From positions 1 to 50,745 of the forward strand of contig NZ_JACOIJ010000026.1 of NCBI RefSeq assembly GCF_014692495.1: 50,745 bases of DNA, in the 5' to 3' direction. The DNA is from Sphingobacterium litopenaei (GTDB lineage Bacteria; Bacteroidota; Bacteroidia; Sphingobacteriales; Sphingobacteriaceae). The translations under genes and the position numbers were made by a program. The notes under the pieces were generated by a model. It ran no database searches. It was not told where the DNA came from and was given only the letters and a program-made list of their open reading frames with translations. Numbering within the stretch: position 1 is the stretch's first letter; every line of letters begins with the position of its first letter. Below, piece after piece: positions 26,251 to 34,806 of this stretch.

Positions 26251-26442
26251 TTAGACAGCTGCTGCTCTCTCAACGATTAATTTACCGTTGTAATATAAGT
26301 TGCCATCAACTTCGTACGCTTTGTGAGGTACGTGTACAGCACCAGTTTCTTTACAAACTGTCAATGTAGGTTTTTCAGCCTTATAGTGCGTTCTTCTTTT
26401 GTCTCTTCTTGATTTCGAAGTTTTACGTTTTGGATGTGCCAT
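26251..26442 (-). CDS. rpmF: 50S ribosomal protein L32
   Basis: 63 aa. The basic N-terminus MAHPKRKTSKSRRDKRRTH is diagnostic of L32. No zinc Cys pairs are seen, so this is the Cys-free form. It lies 15 bp after the YceD-type gene and is followed by a strong hairpin before plsX. Confidence 0.97.
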   Translation of the reverse strand: MAHPKRKTSKSRRDKRRTHYKAEKPTLTVCKETGAVHVPHKAYEVDGNLYYNGKLIVERAAAV

Positions 26443-26457
26443 CTCGTATTATGTTTT

Positions 26458-26991
26458 TTAATTGTTTTTAATATTCTTTAATGCGGCCCAACGCGGGTCA
26501 ATGTTTTCTTCCTCTATGTCCGATCCTTCTTCTTCTGAACTGATTTTAGCGAGCATCTCTGGATCACACGTAATATTTACACCTTGCTCAGTACATTTTG
26601 TATAATACGGAACTTGTACATTAATGTATTCGTACAACAGGTTTGCTATATCAAGCTCATGATCTGTTTTATTGAGAATAATTACTTCATCAGTTTCGTT
26701 GTCCCACTCTTCATTGATGAATTTTACTATAATTCTTTCTTGAAAAGATACAGGAGCATCGAATTCGGCTAAGCATACATCACAATTCAATTTTATCGTA
26801 CCCTGAATGTCAAAATTGACAATCAGCATGGCTTCCTGTTTTTGTAGGGAGACGTTAGCGGTAAGATTACCTTTCTTTACTAATGAATGCTCGTAGCAGT
26901 CAAAGAACTTATCGTTTATCTCAAACTCAAAATCGTGCTTTCCTGCTGCTAATCCCGAAAATGGAATTCTATATTGTTTTAGATACTTCAC
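26458..26991 (-). CDS. DUF177 protein (YceD-like, 23S rRNA accumulation factor family)
   Basis: 177 aa, with a GTG start at 26991 supported by the -7 element 19 bp upstream. The core motif LNCDVCLAEFDAPV with its two Cys is the DUF177 signature. A Glu/Asp-rich C-terminal stretch (EEEGSDIEEEN) follows, ending in DPRWAALKNI, the usual end of the family. It heads the yceD-rpmF-plsX-fabH-accB-accC unit, an order conserved across many phyla. Confidence 0.9.
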   Translation of the reverse strand: MKYLKQYRIPFSGLAAGKHDFEFEINDKFFDCYEHSLVKKGNLTANVSLQKQEAMLIVNFDIQGTIKLNCDVCLAEFDAPVSFQERIIVKFINEEWDNETDEVIILNKTDHELDIANLLYEYINVQVPYYTKCTEQGVNITCDPEMLAKISSEEEGSDIEEENIDPRWAALKNIKNN

Positions 26992-27010
26992 AATCTTGTA
27001 TTTGAGCCTG

Positions 27011-27041
27011 CAAAATTAATGTTTTATATTTTAGGATGCAA
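27011..27041 (-). promoter_or_regulatory. Promoter of the yceD-rpmF-plsX-fabH-accBC operon
   Basis: Minus-strand TTG (27041-27039), 20 bp, then TAATTTTG (27018-27011): a good fit to the Bacteroidota promoter, 19 bp before the GTG start. Confidence 0.65.
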
Positions 27042-27057
27042 TTATTTTGTGAAATAA

Positions 27058-27720
27058 TTATTCATCATCACCATAATATTTTACACCTAATTCTATTTTT
27101 TCACGTCCATTCGCCATACGCCATTTATTCGTGTCGCGTAGCGAATATGCACAGCCACAGTACTCTTGCATGTAGAATTTCTCACGTTTGCTAATTTCTA
27201 ACATACGAGCGGAGCCGCCTTTTTTTCGCCAGTTGAATGTCCAATAATCCATATTAGGCCATCTCGATGCTGCACGCAAACCACAGTTGTTGATCTGCTC
27301 CATATTCTTCCAGCGAGAAATCCCTAAGGAGCTGGATATTACGTCAAATCCATTTGCGGCAGCGTATTCTGCTGTTTTTTCGAATCGCATATCGAAACAC
27401 ATGGTGCATCTTTCGCCTCTTTCAGGAGCATGCTCCATGCCTTTGGCTAATTCAAACCAATGGTCAACGTCATAATCCGCATCGATGAAGGGGATATTGT
27501 GTTTCTCAGCAAAACGAATATTCTCTTCTTTACGAATGTCGTATTCTTTGCGTGGATGAATATTTGGATTGTAGAAATAGATAGTGAATTCTATATCAGA
27601 TGCAATCAAAGCCTCCATGACTTCGCCGGCACAAGGAGCACAGCAGGAGTGCAGAAGTAATTTTTTGCCCTGATTAGGTAATTCAAGTTTCTCTCTTATC
27701 AATTCTTTTTTAGTTTCCAT
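27058..27720 (-). CDS. queH: Epoxyqueuosine reductase QueH
   Basis: 220 aa. QueH performs the last step of queuosine tRNA modification, reducing epoxyqueuosine to queuosine, and is the non-cobalamin replacement for QueG. The cysteine sets are all visible: HSCCAPC (C26, C27, C30), GERCTMCFD (C105, C108) and EYCGCAY (C188, C190). These serve the [4Fe-4S] cluster and the second metal site. Length is normal. The -7 element ends 5 bp before the ATG. Confidence 0.95.
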   Translation of the reverse strand: METKKELIREKLELPNQGKKLLLHSCCAPCAGEVMEALIASDIEFTIYFYNPNIHPRKEYDIRKEENIRFAEKHNIPFIDADYDVDHWFELAKGMEHAPERGERCTMCFDMRFEKTAEYAAANGFDVISSSLGISRWKNMEQINNCGLRAASRWPNMDYWTFNWRKKGGSARMLEISKREKFYMQEYCGCAYSLRDTNKWRMANGREKIELGVKYYGDDE

Positions 27721-27725
27721 AGCCT

Positions 27726-27733
27726 CAAAGGTA
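27726..27733 (-). promoter_or_regulatory. -7 promoter element of queH (near-leaderless)
   Basis: Minus-strand TACCTTTG matches TAnnTTTG and ends 5 bp before the queH ATG. Confidence 0.55.
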
Positions 27734-27836
27734 TTCGACTACAATTTTACGGAAATCTGCTGGCTTTTAAAAGTAATTTCAATTTTGTAACGTTCAGAAT
27801 GCTATTTTCGTTTAAATACTTACTAACAAAAATTTA

Positions 27837-27844
27837 TACATTTG
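27837..27844 (+). promoter_or_regulatory. -7 promoter element of the beta-propeller-like lipoprotein gene
   Basis: TACATTTG matches TAnnTTTG, 26 bp before the ATG at 27871. It lies downstream of the ATG at 27799, which supports the later start. Confidence 0.5.
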
Positions 27845-27870
27845 TAAACGAAGTAATCGATTCGAATTAT

Positions 27871-28983
27871 ATGCGCAAATTATTATTTTTATATTTAATA
27901 CCGACACTATTAATAGGAGCTATTTCATGTCAACGTGATGATGATGAACCACCAGCAAGAGAGATAAAAGCTATTTCAAGATTATACGTTTCTACTTCAG
28001 ATTATCAGGCTGGAGCGTCGACTAATTTAGAAAATATCTGGATTGTGGATCCCGCTGATGGCGATACTTTTCCCGCAGAATCAGATGTGAAAGGTTATGT
28101 GTCCGCAGCAAAAGGGGGTAGAACTATTCATTATTCTCCGTTGAGCAATGGTATGATATTTCAATCGGGGATAAATTCACCTGGTTTAAATGATACTTCC
28201 ATTCAAGTGTTATCTGTGAATGTTTTGGGAGTGCCTTCGAGCCGCGCAAAGTTACCGAACAGAAGGTTAGACAATGTAAGGGGGATGCATTACACCGTTG
28301 TAAATAACGCCACGGGTACTTTAGCTCAAGAGTTTCTATTAGCTATTCAAAAATCGGATACTGTTGCTACACCTTATTTATTTGCTTTTTATAAGCCTAT
28401 TAATTCAGGTTTCTATGCTAAACCTCGTTTTCAAATGGTATTAGATTTTATTCCTTGGGGTATAACGATGGATGAAAAGGATGTATATATTGTTCGTACA
28501 GGAGATGCGAGTATTGAAGGGGCGGTTGTATCTTATAAAGGATTTGCTCAAAATCTCATCGAGAAATCGGATACTACGTTAACAAATATTTCTCCAACCT
28601 ATACCTTAACAATTGAAGGTGCTAGAAATTTAAGAGGGATTTCTTATTCTAAATCAAAAGATATATTATTATTGACTGATTATTCGGTAGTTGGTAACGA
28701 AGTTAGAGATGGTCGAATTTTAGTGTTTGAAAACTTTTCTTCGCATAGTACTACACAAAAAATTACGCCTACGCGTATTATAACTGGCGCTGCTACAAAA
28801 CTCAAACAGCCAATGGATGTGGCGATTGACTCTCGTGCAGACGGTAAATATATCTATGTCGCTGATTCTGGAGCTAAAAGAGTTTTTCGTTATTTGATTG
28901 AAGATAACGGGAATGTTGCTCCTAATGCAGAATTAAACTTAAGAGGTAGAACACCCGAAAGTATTTCGTTGGATGCGCGTTAA
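27871..28983 (+). CDS. Hypothetical lipoprotein, beta-propeller (NHL/YncE-like)
   Basis: About 370 aa from the ATG at 27871, which gives MRKLLFLYLIPTLLIGAISC, a lipoprotein signal with lipobox AISC. The in-frame ATG at 27799 would add 24 residues before this signal and precede the promoter element. The mature part has repeated blade-like segments. The last is clearest: QPMDVAIDSRADGKYIYVADSG with KRVFRY, as in NHL-repeat and YncE-type propellers. Ligand and role are unknown. It ends convergently with a 4-bp overlap with the SirB1-type gene. Confidence 0.75.
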   Translation: MRKLLFLYLIPTLLIGAISCQRDDDEPPAREIKAISRLYVSTSDYQAGASTNLENIWIVDPADGDTFPAESDVKGYVSAAKGGRTIHYSPLSNGMIFQSGINSPGLNDTSIQVLSVNVLGVPSSRAKLPNRRLDNVRGMHYTVVNNATGTLAQEFLLAIQKSDTVATPYLFAFYKPINSGFYAKPRFQMVLDFIPWGITMDEKDVYIVRTGDASIEGAVVSYKGFAQNLIEKSDTTLTNISPTYTLTIEGARNLRGISYSKSKDILLLTDYSVVGNEVRDGRILVFENFSSHSTTQKITPTRIITGAATKLKQPMDVAIDSRADGKYIYVADSGAKRVFRYLIEDNGNVAPNAELNLRGRTPESISLDAR

Positions 28984-29822
28984 TCTTCGATAATTTTTAA
29001 AAGGATGTCAATTTCCTCTCTTTTCTGAGGATTCCCAATATTTTCATAAGCCGTTATTAAATTGCGTAATACGCGTTTAATAATGGCTTTGTTCGTACAG
29101 GGCATGGTGTATTCTTCACTTGAAGGAAGGTTCAATTGCTTCAAGAAGGAATGTATATCGTTTTGATGCATGATTTGGCCTCTATTGAACGCGTTGATGT
29201 AAAACAAGGGAGGTTGTTCCATATCTTCCATGTACGCTACTATAAAGTGTTTTGGAAGATTTATGCCATAAATCGGGATATCCAATTGTTGGGCGATGAT
29301 GCTATATATACACGATAAGGAAATAGGATTTCCACGTTTTGTTTCTAATACTTTATGAATAAAGGAGTTTTGCGGATCGTGATAATTTGTGGTATTGCCT
29401 GAAAGTCCAAATTCGCGGAAGATTATATTGTTAAGCAGTTTTACTTTCTCCAGCGGACTCATATCGTACATTAATTGAAACCACGCGTTTCGCTTCAGTT
29501 CCGAGATGGTCAACAATACATTATTTTCATCCAAATTAGGGTATTGGTATCGATTTATAATTAATAGACCTTCTAGTAAGTCATCATTGTTTTTTAAATC
29601 CCAAAATTGAAGATCATATTTTATCTGGTCAAATTGGATTTTGTGAATTATATTTTCAATTCTAGACTGAGATAATGGATCAAACGAAGATTCCCAATTT
29701 TCTTCCAGTAGTGGAATTACTTCTGGGCCAAATGTCACAAGACGTTGCTCCAACTGATTGAAAATTTCTGTATCTGGATCGTCTAATAAAGATATTATCG
29801 CTTTTACCTCTCTCTCATTCAT
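28980..29822 (-). CDS. SirB1-family (transglutaminase-like) protein
   Basis: 280 aa. The central block KRGNPISLSCIYSIIAQQL and the following IYGINLPKHFIVAY match the transglutaminase-like core-2/SirB1 family, with Cys and His in the places of a cysteine-protease-like pair. HEAT-like helices precede it. Its biochemical role is unknown in most bacteria. It is a single gene, convergent with the beta-propeller lipoprotein. Confidence 0.8.
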   Translation of the reverse strand: MNEREVKAIISLLDDPDTEIFNQLEQRLVTFGPEVIPLLEENWESSFDPLSQSRIENIIHKIQFDQIKYDLQFWDLKNNDDLLEGLLIINRYQYPNLDENNVLLTISELKRNAWFQLMYDMSPLEKVKLLNNIIFREFGLSGNTTNYHDPQNSFIHKVLETKRGNPISLSCIYSIIAQQLDIPIYGINLPKHFIVAYMEDMEQPPLFYINAFNRGQIMHQNDIHSFLKQLNLPSSEEYTMPCTNKAIIKRVLRNLITAYENIGNPQKREEIDILLKIIED

Positions 29823-29891
29823 ATATTAAATTTAGTAAAATTGATTCATTTATTAAGAATTCAGCTTTCAAAAATTGTTAATCAATATGTG

Positions 29892-29899
29892 TATTTTTG
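29892..29899 (+). promoter_or_regulatory. -7 promoter element of the short methyltransferase-related gene
   Basis: TATTTTTG ends 4 bp before the ATG at 29904, which favours that start over the upstream one at 29841. Confidence 0.5.
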
Positions 29900-29903
29900 C
29901 GCT

Positions 29904-30329
29904 ATGATTTATCTTCTGAAAAAAATCAAGCATTTTATCACGTCAAATAGCCGTCATGGTACGCACTCCCCATTTGTATATGCTTTGACTGATGAATTGA
30001 TTTATAATAAGAACATCACGCGAAGTAAATCGTTGATAGAGGATATTATAGATTATTATAATGTAAAAGGGGTGGAGAGTTCTTCTTTTTTAATTACCGA
30101 TTTTCATCAGCATTCTTTAGACGATCTATTGGCTTTACAAGATTCGTATTTTATGATTTTCGTCAAAGACATACATCAAAAGGCAACTCATAGAAGAATC
30201 TGGAAATCCATGCAGGAACATACAGATTTTGTGGTATTGATTGATTTATTTGAATTTGGAATAATCTGTAAAAGAAAAGAGCAACCCAAGGAATCCTTTA
30301 AGTTGCGCTTTCCGTATTGGTTCTATTAA
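29904..30329 (+). CDS. Internally deleted class I SAM methyltransferase-like protein
   Basis: 141 aa from the ATG at 29904. The N-terminus (KHFITSNSRHGTHSPFVYAL) resembles the HGxHSPFV start of a Bacteroidota family of class I methyltransferases. The C-terminus (VVLIDLFEFGIICKRKEQ, then ESFKLRF) resembles that family's end. The roughly 100 residues between them in full-length members, carrying the GxGxG SAM-binding Rossmann core, are missing, yet the frame is open. It may be a miniaturised non-enzymatic protein or a decaying gene. It overlaps the convergent BamA-like gene by 4 bp. Confidence 0.6.
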   Translation: MIYLLKKIKHFITSNSRHGTHSPFVYALTDELIYNKNITRSKSLIEDIIDYYNVKGVESSSFLITDFHQHSLDDLLALQDSYFMIFVKDIHQKATHRRIWKSMQEHTDFVVLIDLFEFGIICKRKEQPKESFKLRFPYWFY

Positions 30330-31468
30330 AACGCTTCGCTTAAGCTGAGGTAAAAACCTGTTTGCCTTTCTTCTCCAGTTCTTTTTTCCCCGAAAGCATA
30401 ATCAAAACGTATACTGCTGCTATGTTCTATACTAAAGAAATAGCGCATACCAGCACCGTAACTAGGTATAAAGCGAGCTTTGTGTTCTGGAGAAAAAGTA
30501 GTACCAGTGCCGCCAAAAGCTAGTATTCCGAATCGAGGGTGGAAACGATAGCGTAATTCCGCTTGCGTAGCTAAATAGTTTTTGTCTTTATAGCGTCCTA
30601 AATAATATCCGCGCATAGTCATGTCTCCTCCTAAATCACGTAAACTATAAAAAGGAATATTTTCTCCATACGTGCCACGATATAAAATCTGCCCAGCAAC
30701 GTTAACCTTTTTTGATAATGGGTGAAACCCGCGTACATCAGCTTCTAAAAGTGAACCGTTAAAGTCTGTTTCCTTGAATAATTGAGGGACAAAAGCATAT
30801 TTGAAACGGCTGTAAAAACCTTTGTTTGTATAAGTGGTGACATCGCGTGTGTCATATAATGCAGATAATCCAATACTTGCATATTGTCCTCCTGTTTTTC
30901 CTGAAATGCTGGGATCTCTGTCGAAAATCCCTCCATTTTCTATGTCTTCAAATTTGAAATGATCATAACTTGTATTGACTCCAAGATATAATTTAGGAGC
31001 TATTCTTTTTTCTACATCTGCTTTAATGCGATAGAGTGTTTGATCTAAATAATCTTCGTCTGCTTTCCAAGTATTATTCCCTATGCCATAAAAGTTGAAT
31101 GGCCAATCCCGCGCTCTGAGTTCTAGTAGGATATGGTAATCATTATTTTTTGTCCAAAGATCAGCGTTTATATTAATTTTTTTTTGCTTTTCCGTTGTGA
31201 TAGTACTTATCAAAGAGATGTTAGAAGTGCGGCTTGTTACATTTTCTTTATCCAAATAGAAGTTGTAAGTAGCTGCGATTCCAAATTCTGCGCCAGTTTC
31301 TTGAGCGTATGCAAAGGCTGGTAAGATGAAAAAGCTTCCTTTTCGTGTGGTGTCACCCTGTGATGAAAAAGTGTTTTTGATAATTCTTTTGATAAAATTT
31401 GTGAAATCTTGAGCGTGTATAGATCCAGAAATGAGCAGCAATAAAAAAATAGTTAAGTGTTTTTTCAT
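30326..31468 (-). CDS. BamA/TamA-like outer-membrane barrel protein without POTRA domains
   Basis: About 380 aa from the ATG at 31468, giving signal peptide MKKHLTIFLLLLISGSIHAQ. A longer reading from 31561 would prefix it with 31 unlikely residues. The mature protein has no POTRA repeats and goes straight into beta-strands such as RKGSFFILPAFAYAQETGAE. GGDMTMRGYYLGRYKDKNY follows, the barrel loop that carries the RGF-like motif of Omp85 proteins. It ends in Phe, as barrel proteins do. It probably forms a 16-stranded surface-antigen barrel. Partner unknown; -7 element at 31495-31502. Confidence 0.82.
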   Translation of the reverse strand: MKKHLTIFLLLLISGSIHAQDFTNFIKRIIKNTFSSQGDTTRKGSFFILPAFAYAQETGAEFGIAATYNFYLDKENVTSRTSNISLISTITTEKQKKININADLWTKNNDYHILLELRARDWPFNFYGIGNNTWKADEDYLDQTLYRIKADVEKRIAPKLYLGVNTSYDHFKFEDIENGGIFDRDPSISGKTGGQYASIGLSALYDTRDVTTYTNKGFYSRFKYAFVPQLFKETDFNGSLLEADVRGFHPLSKKVNVAGQILYRGTYGENIPFYSLRDLGGDMTMRGYYLGRYKDKNYLATQAELRYRFHPRFGILAFGGTGTTFSPEHKARFIPSYGAGMRYFFSIEHSSSIRFDYAFGEKRTGEERQTGFYLSLSEAF

Positions 31469-31494
31469 ACAACATATGTTGAAAATTGTCGTTT

Positions 31495-31502
31495 CAAATA
31501 TA
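31495..31502 (-). promoter_or_regulatory. -7 promoter element of the BamA-like gene
   Basis: Minus-strand TATATTTG, a full TAnnTTTG match, 26 bp before the ATG at 31468. It lies inside the longer reading, supporting the shorter start. Confidence 0.6.
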
Positions 31503-31606
31503 ACCCAAAACATTTGTAAAGGTTTGTTTAAATTTTTTAATGAAAAATTATTGAGCTGCATATCAGCTTAATGACGTTTTTGAATATCTTTTTTTGATTA
31601 AAAATT

Positions 31607-31636
31607 TTTGAAATGTGAATCCTGTGTCTATCTTTG
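31607..31636 (+). promoter_or_regulatory. Upstream promoter of the tRNA-tuf unit, with inverted repeat
   Basis: TTTG (31607-31610), 18 bp, then TATCTTTG (31629-31636), a strong consensus match. CCTGTGT (31621-31627) and ACACAGG (31652-31658) form an inverted repeat around the -7 element. Confidence 0.7.
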
Positions 31637-31729
31637 CAACATCAAAAACGAACACAGGCGATGAATTGAGGACGTATTTTGATAGTGTTCTTTAAGAAAT
31701 AAATAATAAAAAGTTTTTGATAAATTCTC

Positions 31730-31761
31730 TTGCAAATTTGAAATGAATTTTTCTATCTTTG
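31730..31761 (+). promoter_or_regulatory. Second promoter of the tRNA-tuf unit
   Basis: TTG (31730-31732), 21 bp, then TATCTTTG (31754-31761), 60 bp before tRNA-Thr. Confidence 0.7.
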
Positions 31762-31821
31762 CACCAGCTACTCGGAAGAGTAGATGTTCTTCGAGAGTTT
31801 GATAAGACAATAAAAATAAAA

Positions 31822-31894
<73 letters not shown>

Positions 31895-31918
31895 CTAAAT
31901 GTGAGAAATCACAGGTCT

Positions 31919-31999
31919 GGAGGGGTTCCAGAGCGGTCAAATGGGACGGACTGTAAATCCGTTGCTTCGGCTTCGAAGGTTCGAATCCTTCTCCCTCCA
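31919..31999 (+). tRNA. tRNA-Tyr (anticodon GTA)
   Basis: Type II tRNA with a long variable arm. The acceptor is GGAGGGG with TCCCTCC, and the anticodon loop CTGTAAA gives GTA. Position 34 is G, so it is a substrate for queuosine, whose last enzyme QueH is encoded at 27058-27720. Confidence 0.97.
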
Positions 32000-32052
32000 C
32001 ACTAATATTGTTAGTTTACAATTTAAATCAATATTAGAGGTTGTAAACAAAA

Positions 32053-32125
32053 GCGGAAGTAGCTCAGTTGGTAGAGCGATAGCCTTCCAAGCTATAGGTC
32101 GCGAGTTCGAACCTCGTCTTCCGCT
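32053..32125 (+). tRNA. tRNA-Gly (anticodon TCC)
   Basis: The acceptor GCGGAAG/CTTCCGC and anticodon loop CTTCCAA give TCC. The discriminator T is followed by CCA in the DNA (32126-32128), unlike the other tRNAs here. Confidence 0.97.
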
Positions 32126-32214
32126 CCAAATTTTCAAGGTTTTTCAGTCTCTATCTTTCATGGTTCAAATGTGTAAGGTGGAGGCATAATTCCGTAAATA
32201 AGCTTTTATAAAAA

Positions 32215-32286
<72 letters not shown>

Positions 32287-32303
32287 CGATACAATAAGTT
32301 TAT

Positions 32304-32311
32304 TATTTTTG
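32304..32311 (+). promoter_or_regulatory. Possible -7 element directly before tuf
   Basis: TATTTTTG matches TAnnTTTG, 48 bp before the tuf ATG. It may add to transcription from the tRNA promoters. Confidence 0.45.
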
Positions 32312-32359
32312 TAACAGAATTTAATAAGAAATATTTAATAATTACTAATTCGCATAAAC

Positions 32360-33547
32360 ATGGCAAAAGAGAAATTTGACCGTAGTAAACCGCACTTAAA
32401 CATAGGTACAATCGGTCACGTTGACCACGGTAAAACTACTACAACTGCAGCTATCACTAAAGTATTAGCTGATAAAGGTTTATCAGAAGCTCGTTCATTT
32501 GATTCAATTGACTCTGCTCCTGAAGAAAAAGAACGTGGTATCACTATTAACACAGCGCACGTTGAGTATTCAACAGCTAACCGTCACTATGCACACGTTG
32601 ACTGTCCAGGTCACGCCGATTACGTGAAAAACATGGTTACTGGTGCTGCTCAAATGGACGGTGCTATCATCGTAGTTGCTGCTACTGATGGTCCTATGCC
32701 TCAAACTCGTGAGCACATCTTATTGGCTCGCCAAGTAGGTGTTCCTGCGTTAGTAGTTTTCATGAACAAAACTGACTTAGTTGATGATCCAGAATTATTA
32801 GACTTAGTTGAAATGGAAGTTCGTGAATTATTATCATTCTACGAATTCCCAGGTGATGATATTCCAGTAATCAAAGGTTCTGCTTTAGGTGCATTGAATG
32901 GTGAGCCTGAGTGGGTTGAAAAAATTATGGAATTAATGGATGCTGTAGATAACTACATTCCAATTCCTCCACGTTTGACTGACTTACCTTTCTTGATGCC
33001 AATCGAGGACGTATTCTCAATCACTGGTCGTGGTACAGTTGCTACAGGTCGTATCGAAAGAGGTGTAATCAACTCTGGTGATCCAGTTGAGATCTTAGGT
33101 ATGGGTGCTGAGAACTTGAAATCTACAGTAACAGGTGTTGAGATGTTCCGTAAAATCTTAGATTACGGTGAAGCTGGTGATAACGTAGGTTTATTGTTAC
33201 GTGGTATTGAGAAAACTGATATCAAACGTGGTATGGTTATCTGTAAACCAGGTTCAGTAACTCCTCACACAGATTTCAAAGCTGAGGTTTACGTATTATC
33301 AAAAGCTGAAGGTGGTCGTCACACTCCATTCTTCAACAAATACCGTCCTCAATTCTACTTCCGTACAACTGACGTAACGGGTGAAATTTCTTTACCAGAA
33401 GGTACTGAGATGGTTATGCCAGGTGATAACGTTACAATCACTGTTAAGTTGATCAACGCTATCGCTATGGAAAAAGGTCTACGTTTCGCTATCCGTGAAG
33501 GTGGTCGTACAGTAGGTGCTGGTCAGGTAACTGAAATCTTAGCGTAA
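32360..33547 (+). CDS. tuf: Translation elongation factor Tu
   Basis: 395 aa. EF-Tu delivers aminoacyl-tRNA to the ribosome. The GTPase motifs are G1 GHVDHGKT (19-26), DCPGHADY (about 81-88) and NKTD (about 136-139). Domains 2 and 3 follow with [14 protein letters not shown] and [10 protein letters not shown]. Codon choice is strongly biased, as expected for an abundant protein. It lies between tRNA-Thr(GGT) and a terminator, the tRNA-tuf-tRNA-secE order common in Bacteroidota. Confidence 0.99.
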   Translation: MAKEKFDRSKPHLNIGTIGHVDHGKTTTTAAITKVLADKGLSEARSFDSIDSAPEEKERGITINTAHVEYSTANRHYAHVDCPGHADYVKNMVTGAAQMDGAIIVVAATDGPMPQTREHILLARQVGVPALVVFMNKTDLVDDPELLDLVEMEVRELLSFYEFPGDDIPVIKGSALGALNGEPEWVEKIMELMDAVDNYIPIPPRLTDLPFLMPIEDVFSITGRGTVATGRIERGVINSGDPVEILGMGAENLKSTVTGVEMFRKILDYGEAGDNVGLLLRGIEKTDIKRGMVICKPGSVTPHTDFKAEVYVLSKAEGGRHTPFFNKYRPQFYFRTTDVTGEISLPEGTEMVMPGDNVTITVKLINAIAMEKGLRFAIREGGRTVGAGQVTEILA

Positions 33548-33573
33548 TCTTATAGATTATCTATAAAATATAA

Positions 33574-33612
33574 AATAAGCTAATTAGCTGATGCTGATTA
33601 GCTTATTTTTTT
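33574..33612 (+). terminator. Terminator after tuf
   Basis: Perfect 11-bp stem (33574-33584 with 33597-33607), a 12-base loop and a T-run. Confidence 0.8.
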
Positions 33613-33656
33613 CAATGTAAATATTGTTCTTTAAATAGTAAAAAAAGCAAAAAATA

Positions 33657-33688
33657 TTTGGTCTAATGCTAATAGAACACTATATTTG
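33657..33688 (+). promoter_or_regulatory. Promoter of tRNA-Trp-secE-nusG
   Basis: TTTG (33657-33660), 20 bp, then TATATTTG (33681-33688): a textbook Bacteroidota promoter, 20 bp before the tRNA. Confidence 0.75.
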
Positions 33689-33708
33689 CATCACAAAATA
33701 AGAAATAC

Positions 33709-33779
33709 ACGGGCATAGTTTAAAGGTAGAACGAAGGTCTCCAAAACCTTTGGTCTGGGTTCGAGTCCTGGTGCCCGTG
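33709..33779 (+). tRNA. tRNA-Trp (anticodon CCA)
   Basis: The acceptor ACGGGCA/TGCCCGT and anticodon loop CTCCAAA give CCA. secE starts 28 bp downstream, the usual tRNA-Trp-secE-nusG arrangement. Confidence 0.97.
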
Positions 33780-33807
33780 CTAAATAACTTAAATAAATAA
33801 TCAAACA

Positions 33808-33999
33808 ATGGCTAAAGTACTTGATTTTTTTAAAGAGTCTTATCAAGAGGTAACTGAGAAGGTTACTTGGCCTACTTGGTCTCAATTGCAAAACCATGCA
33901 GTGGTAGTACTTGTAGCTTCGTTGATCATAGCTTTAGTAGTATTGGTAATGGATAAGGCTTCAAGTAATGTATTGGAGTTATTATACGGTACTAAATAA
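33808..33999 (+). CDS. secE: Preprotein translocase subunit SecE
   Basis: 63 aa, the short single-membrane-span form. The amphipathic helix FFKESYQEVTEKVTWPTWSQ carries the conserved VTWP motif. One transmembrane helix (about 29-51) follows. SecE clamps SecY in the Sec translocon. nusG follows 21 bp downstream. Confidence 0.96.
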   Translation: MAKVLDFFKESYQEVTEKVTWPTWSQLQNHAVVVLVASLIIALVVLVMDKASSNVLELLYGTK

Positions 34000-34020
34000 A
34001 GTTCTATCTAGAAGAATAAT

Positions 34021-34566
34021 ATGGCTGATCAAAGTTTAAAGTGGTACGTTGTACGTGCTGTAAGTGGTAAAGAGAAGAAAGTAAAACAATACATAGAGGC
34101 GGAAGTTAATAGATTAGGTATTCAACACGTAGTACCTCAAGTGTTAATTCCGATGGAGAAGTATTACCAAATGCGCGACGGAAAAAAAGTAGCGAAAGAG
34201 CGTAACTACTATCCAGGATATGTATTAATAGAGGCTGCTTTAAATGGTGAAATCGAACACGCAATCAAAAATTTGAATAGTGTTATCGGTTTCTTAGGTG
34301 ATAAAGCTGGTGTAGCAATTCCATTGCGTCAAGCTGAGGTGAATAGAATCTTAGGTAAAGTGGATGAAATGGCGGAGCAAGGTGAATCTATCAATGTAGC
34401 ATACTTCGTAGGTGAGTCAGTGAAAGTGACAGATGGTCCTTTCAACGGATTTACGGGTGAGATTGAAGAGGTTCATGAGGATAAGAAAAAATTAACTGTA
34501 ATGGTTAAAGTATTCGGTCGTAAGACACCACTTGAATTAAACTACATGCAAGTAGAAAAAGAATAA
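34021..34566 (+). CDS. nusG: Transcription termination/antitermination protein NusG
   Basis: 181 aa. The N-terminal NGN domain, starting KWYVVRAVSGKEKKVKQYI, binds RNA polymerase. The C-terminal KOW domain has VKVTDGPFNGFTGEIEEV. Length is normal. A terminator (34585-34617) and a new promoter separate it from rplK, so secE-nusG and the ribosomal-protein genes are distinct units. Confidence 0.98.
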   Translation: MADQSLKWYVVRAVSGKEKKVKQYIEAEVNRLGIQHVVPQVLIPMEKYYQMRDGKKVAKERNYYPGYVLIEAALNGEIEHAIKNLNSVIGFLGDKAGVAIPLRQAEVNRILGKVDEMAEQGESINVAYFVGESVKVTDGPFNGFTGEIEEVHEDKKKLTVMVKVFGRKTPLELNYMQVEKE

Positions 34567-34584
34567 TATTATTTATAATAAATT

Positions 34585-34617
34585 AAGCCTTCCTATTATA
34601 CGTGGGAAGGCTTTTTT
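34585..34617 (+). terminator. Terminator after nusG
   Basis: A 9-bp stem (34585-34593 with 34605-34613), an 11-base loop and a T-run. Confidence 0.8.
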
Positions 34618-34667
34618 ATGCTTAAATAAATTTTAGTAAGGTTAGTATTAAATATTTTCAGTATTCT

Positions 34668-34697
34668 TTTGTATTTAAAATATTCTTATTATCTTTG
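34668..34697 (+). promoter_or_regulatory. Promoter of the rplKAJL-rpoBC operon, with long leader
   Basis: TTTG (34668-34671), 18 bp, then TATCTTTG (34690-34697). The ATG of rplK is about 110 bp downstream, leaving a leader that could carry the L1 autoregulation site. I could not delimit such a site by eye. Confidence 0.75.
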
Positions 34698-34806
34698 CAC
34701 CTCGTTTAGTTGTGAAAACTATTGTTTAACGGTAAACGAAAAGTAAATGTTACGTTATTGCTTCCAACTTACTAACAAACATTTAACAAATTAAATTCAA
34801 AACAAA

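Larger units (their letters stand above)
31469..31821. other. 353-bp intergenic region with promoters of both flanking units
   Basis: No gene is seen here. It holds a minus-strand -7 element (31495-31502), two plus-strand promoters (31607-31636 and 31730-31761), an inverted repeat around the first of them, and a small leader hairpin (about 31771-31795) ahead of the tRNA genes. Confidence 0.6.

Noticed and set aside
32126..32128. Encoded CCA on tRNA-Gly as a sign of foreign origin
   Set aside because: Three matching bases can arise by chance, and the tRNA sits in an ordinary Bacteroidota tRNA-tuf array.
31937..32189. Short ORFs on both strands over the tRNA genes
   Set aside because: They are translations of tRNA-Tyr and tRNA-Gly sequence. 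The tRNA folds are clear.
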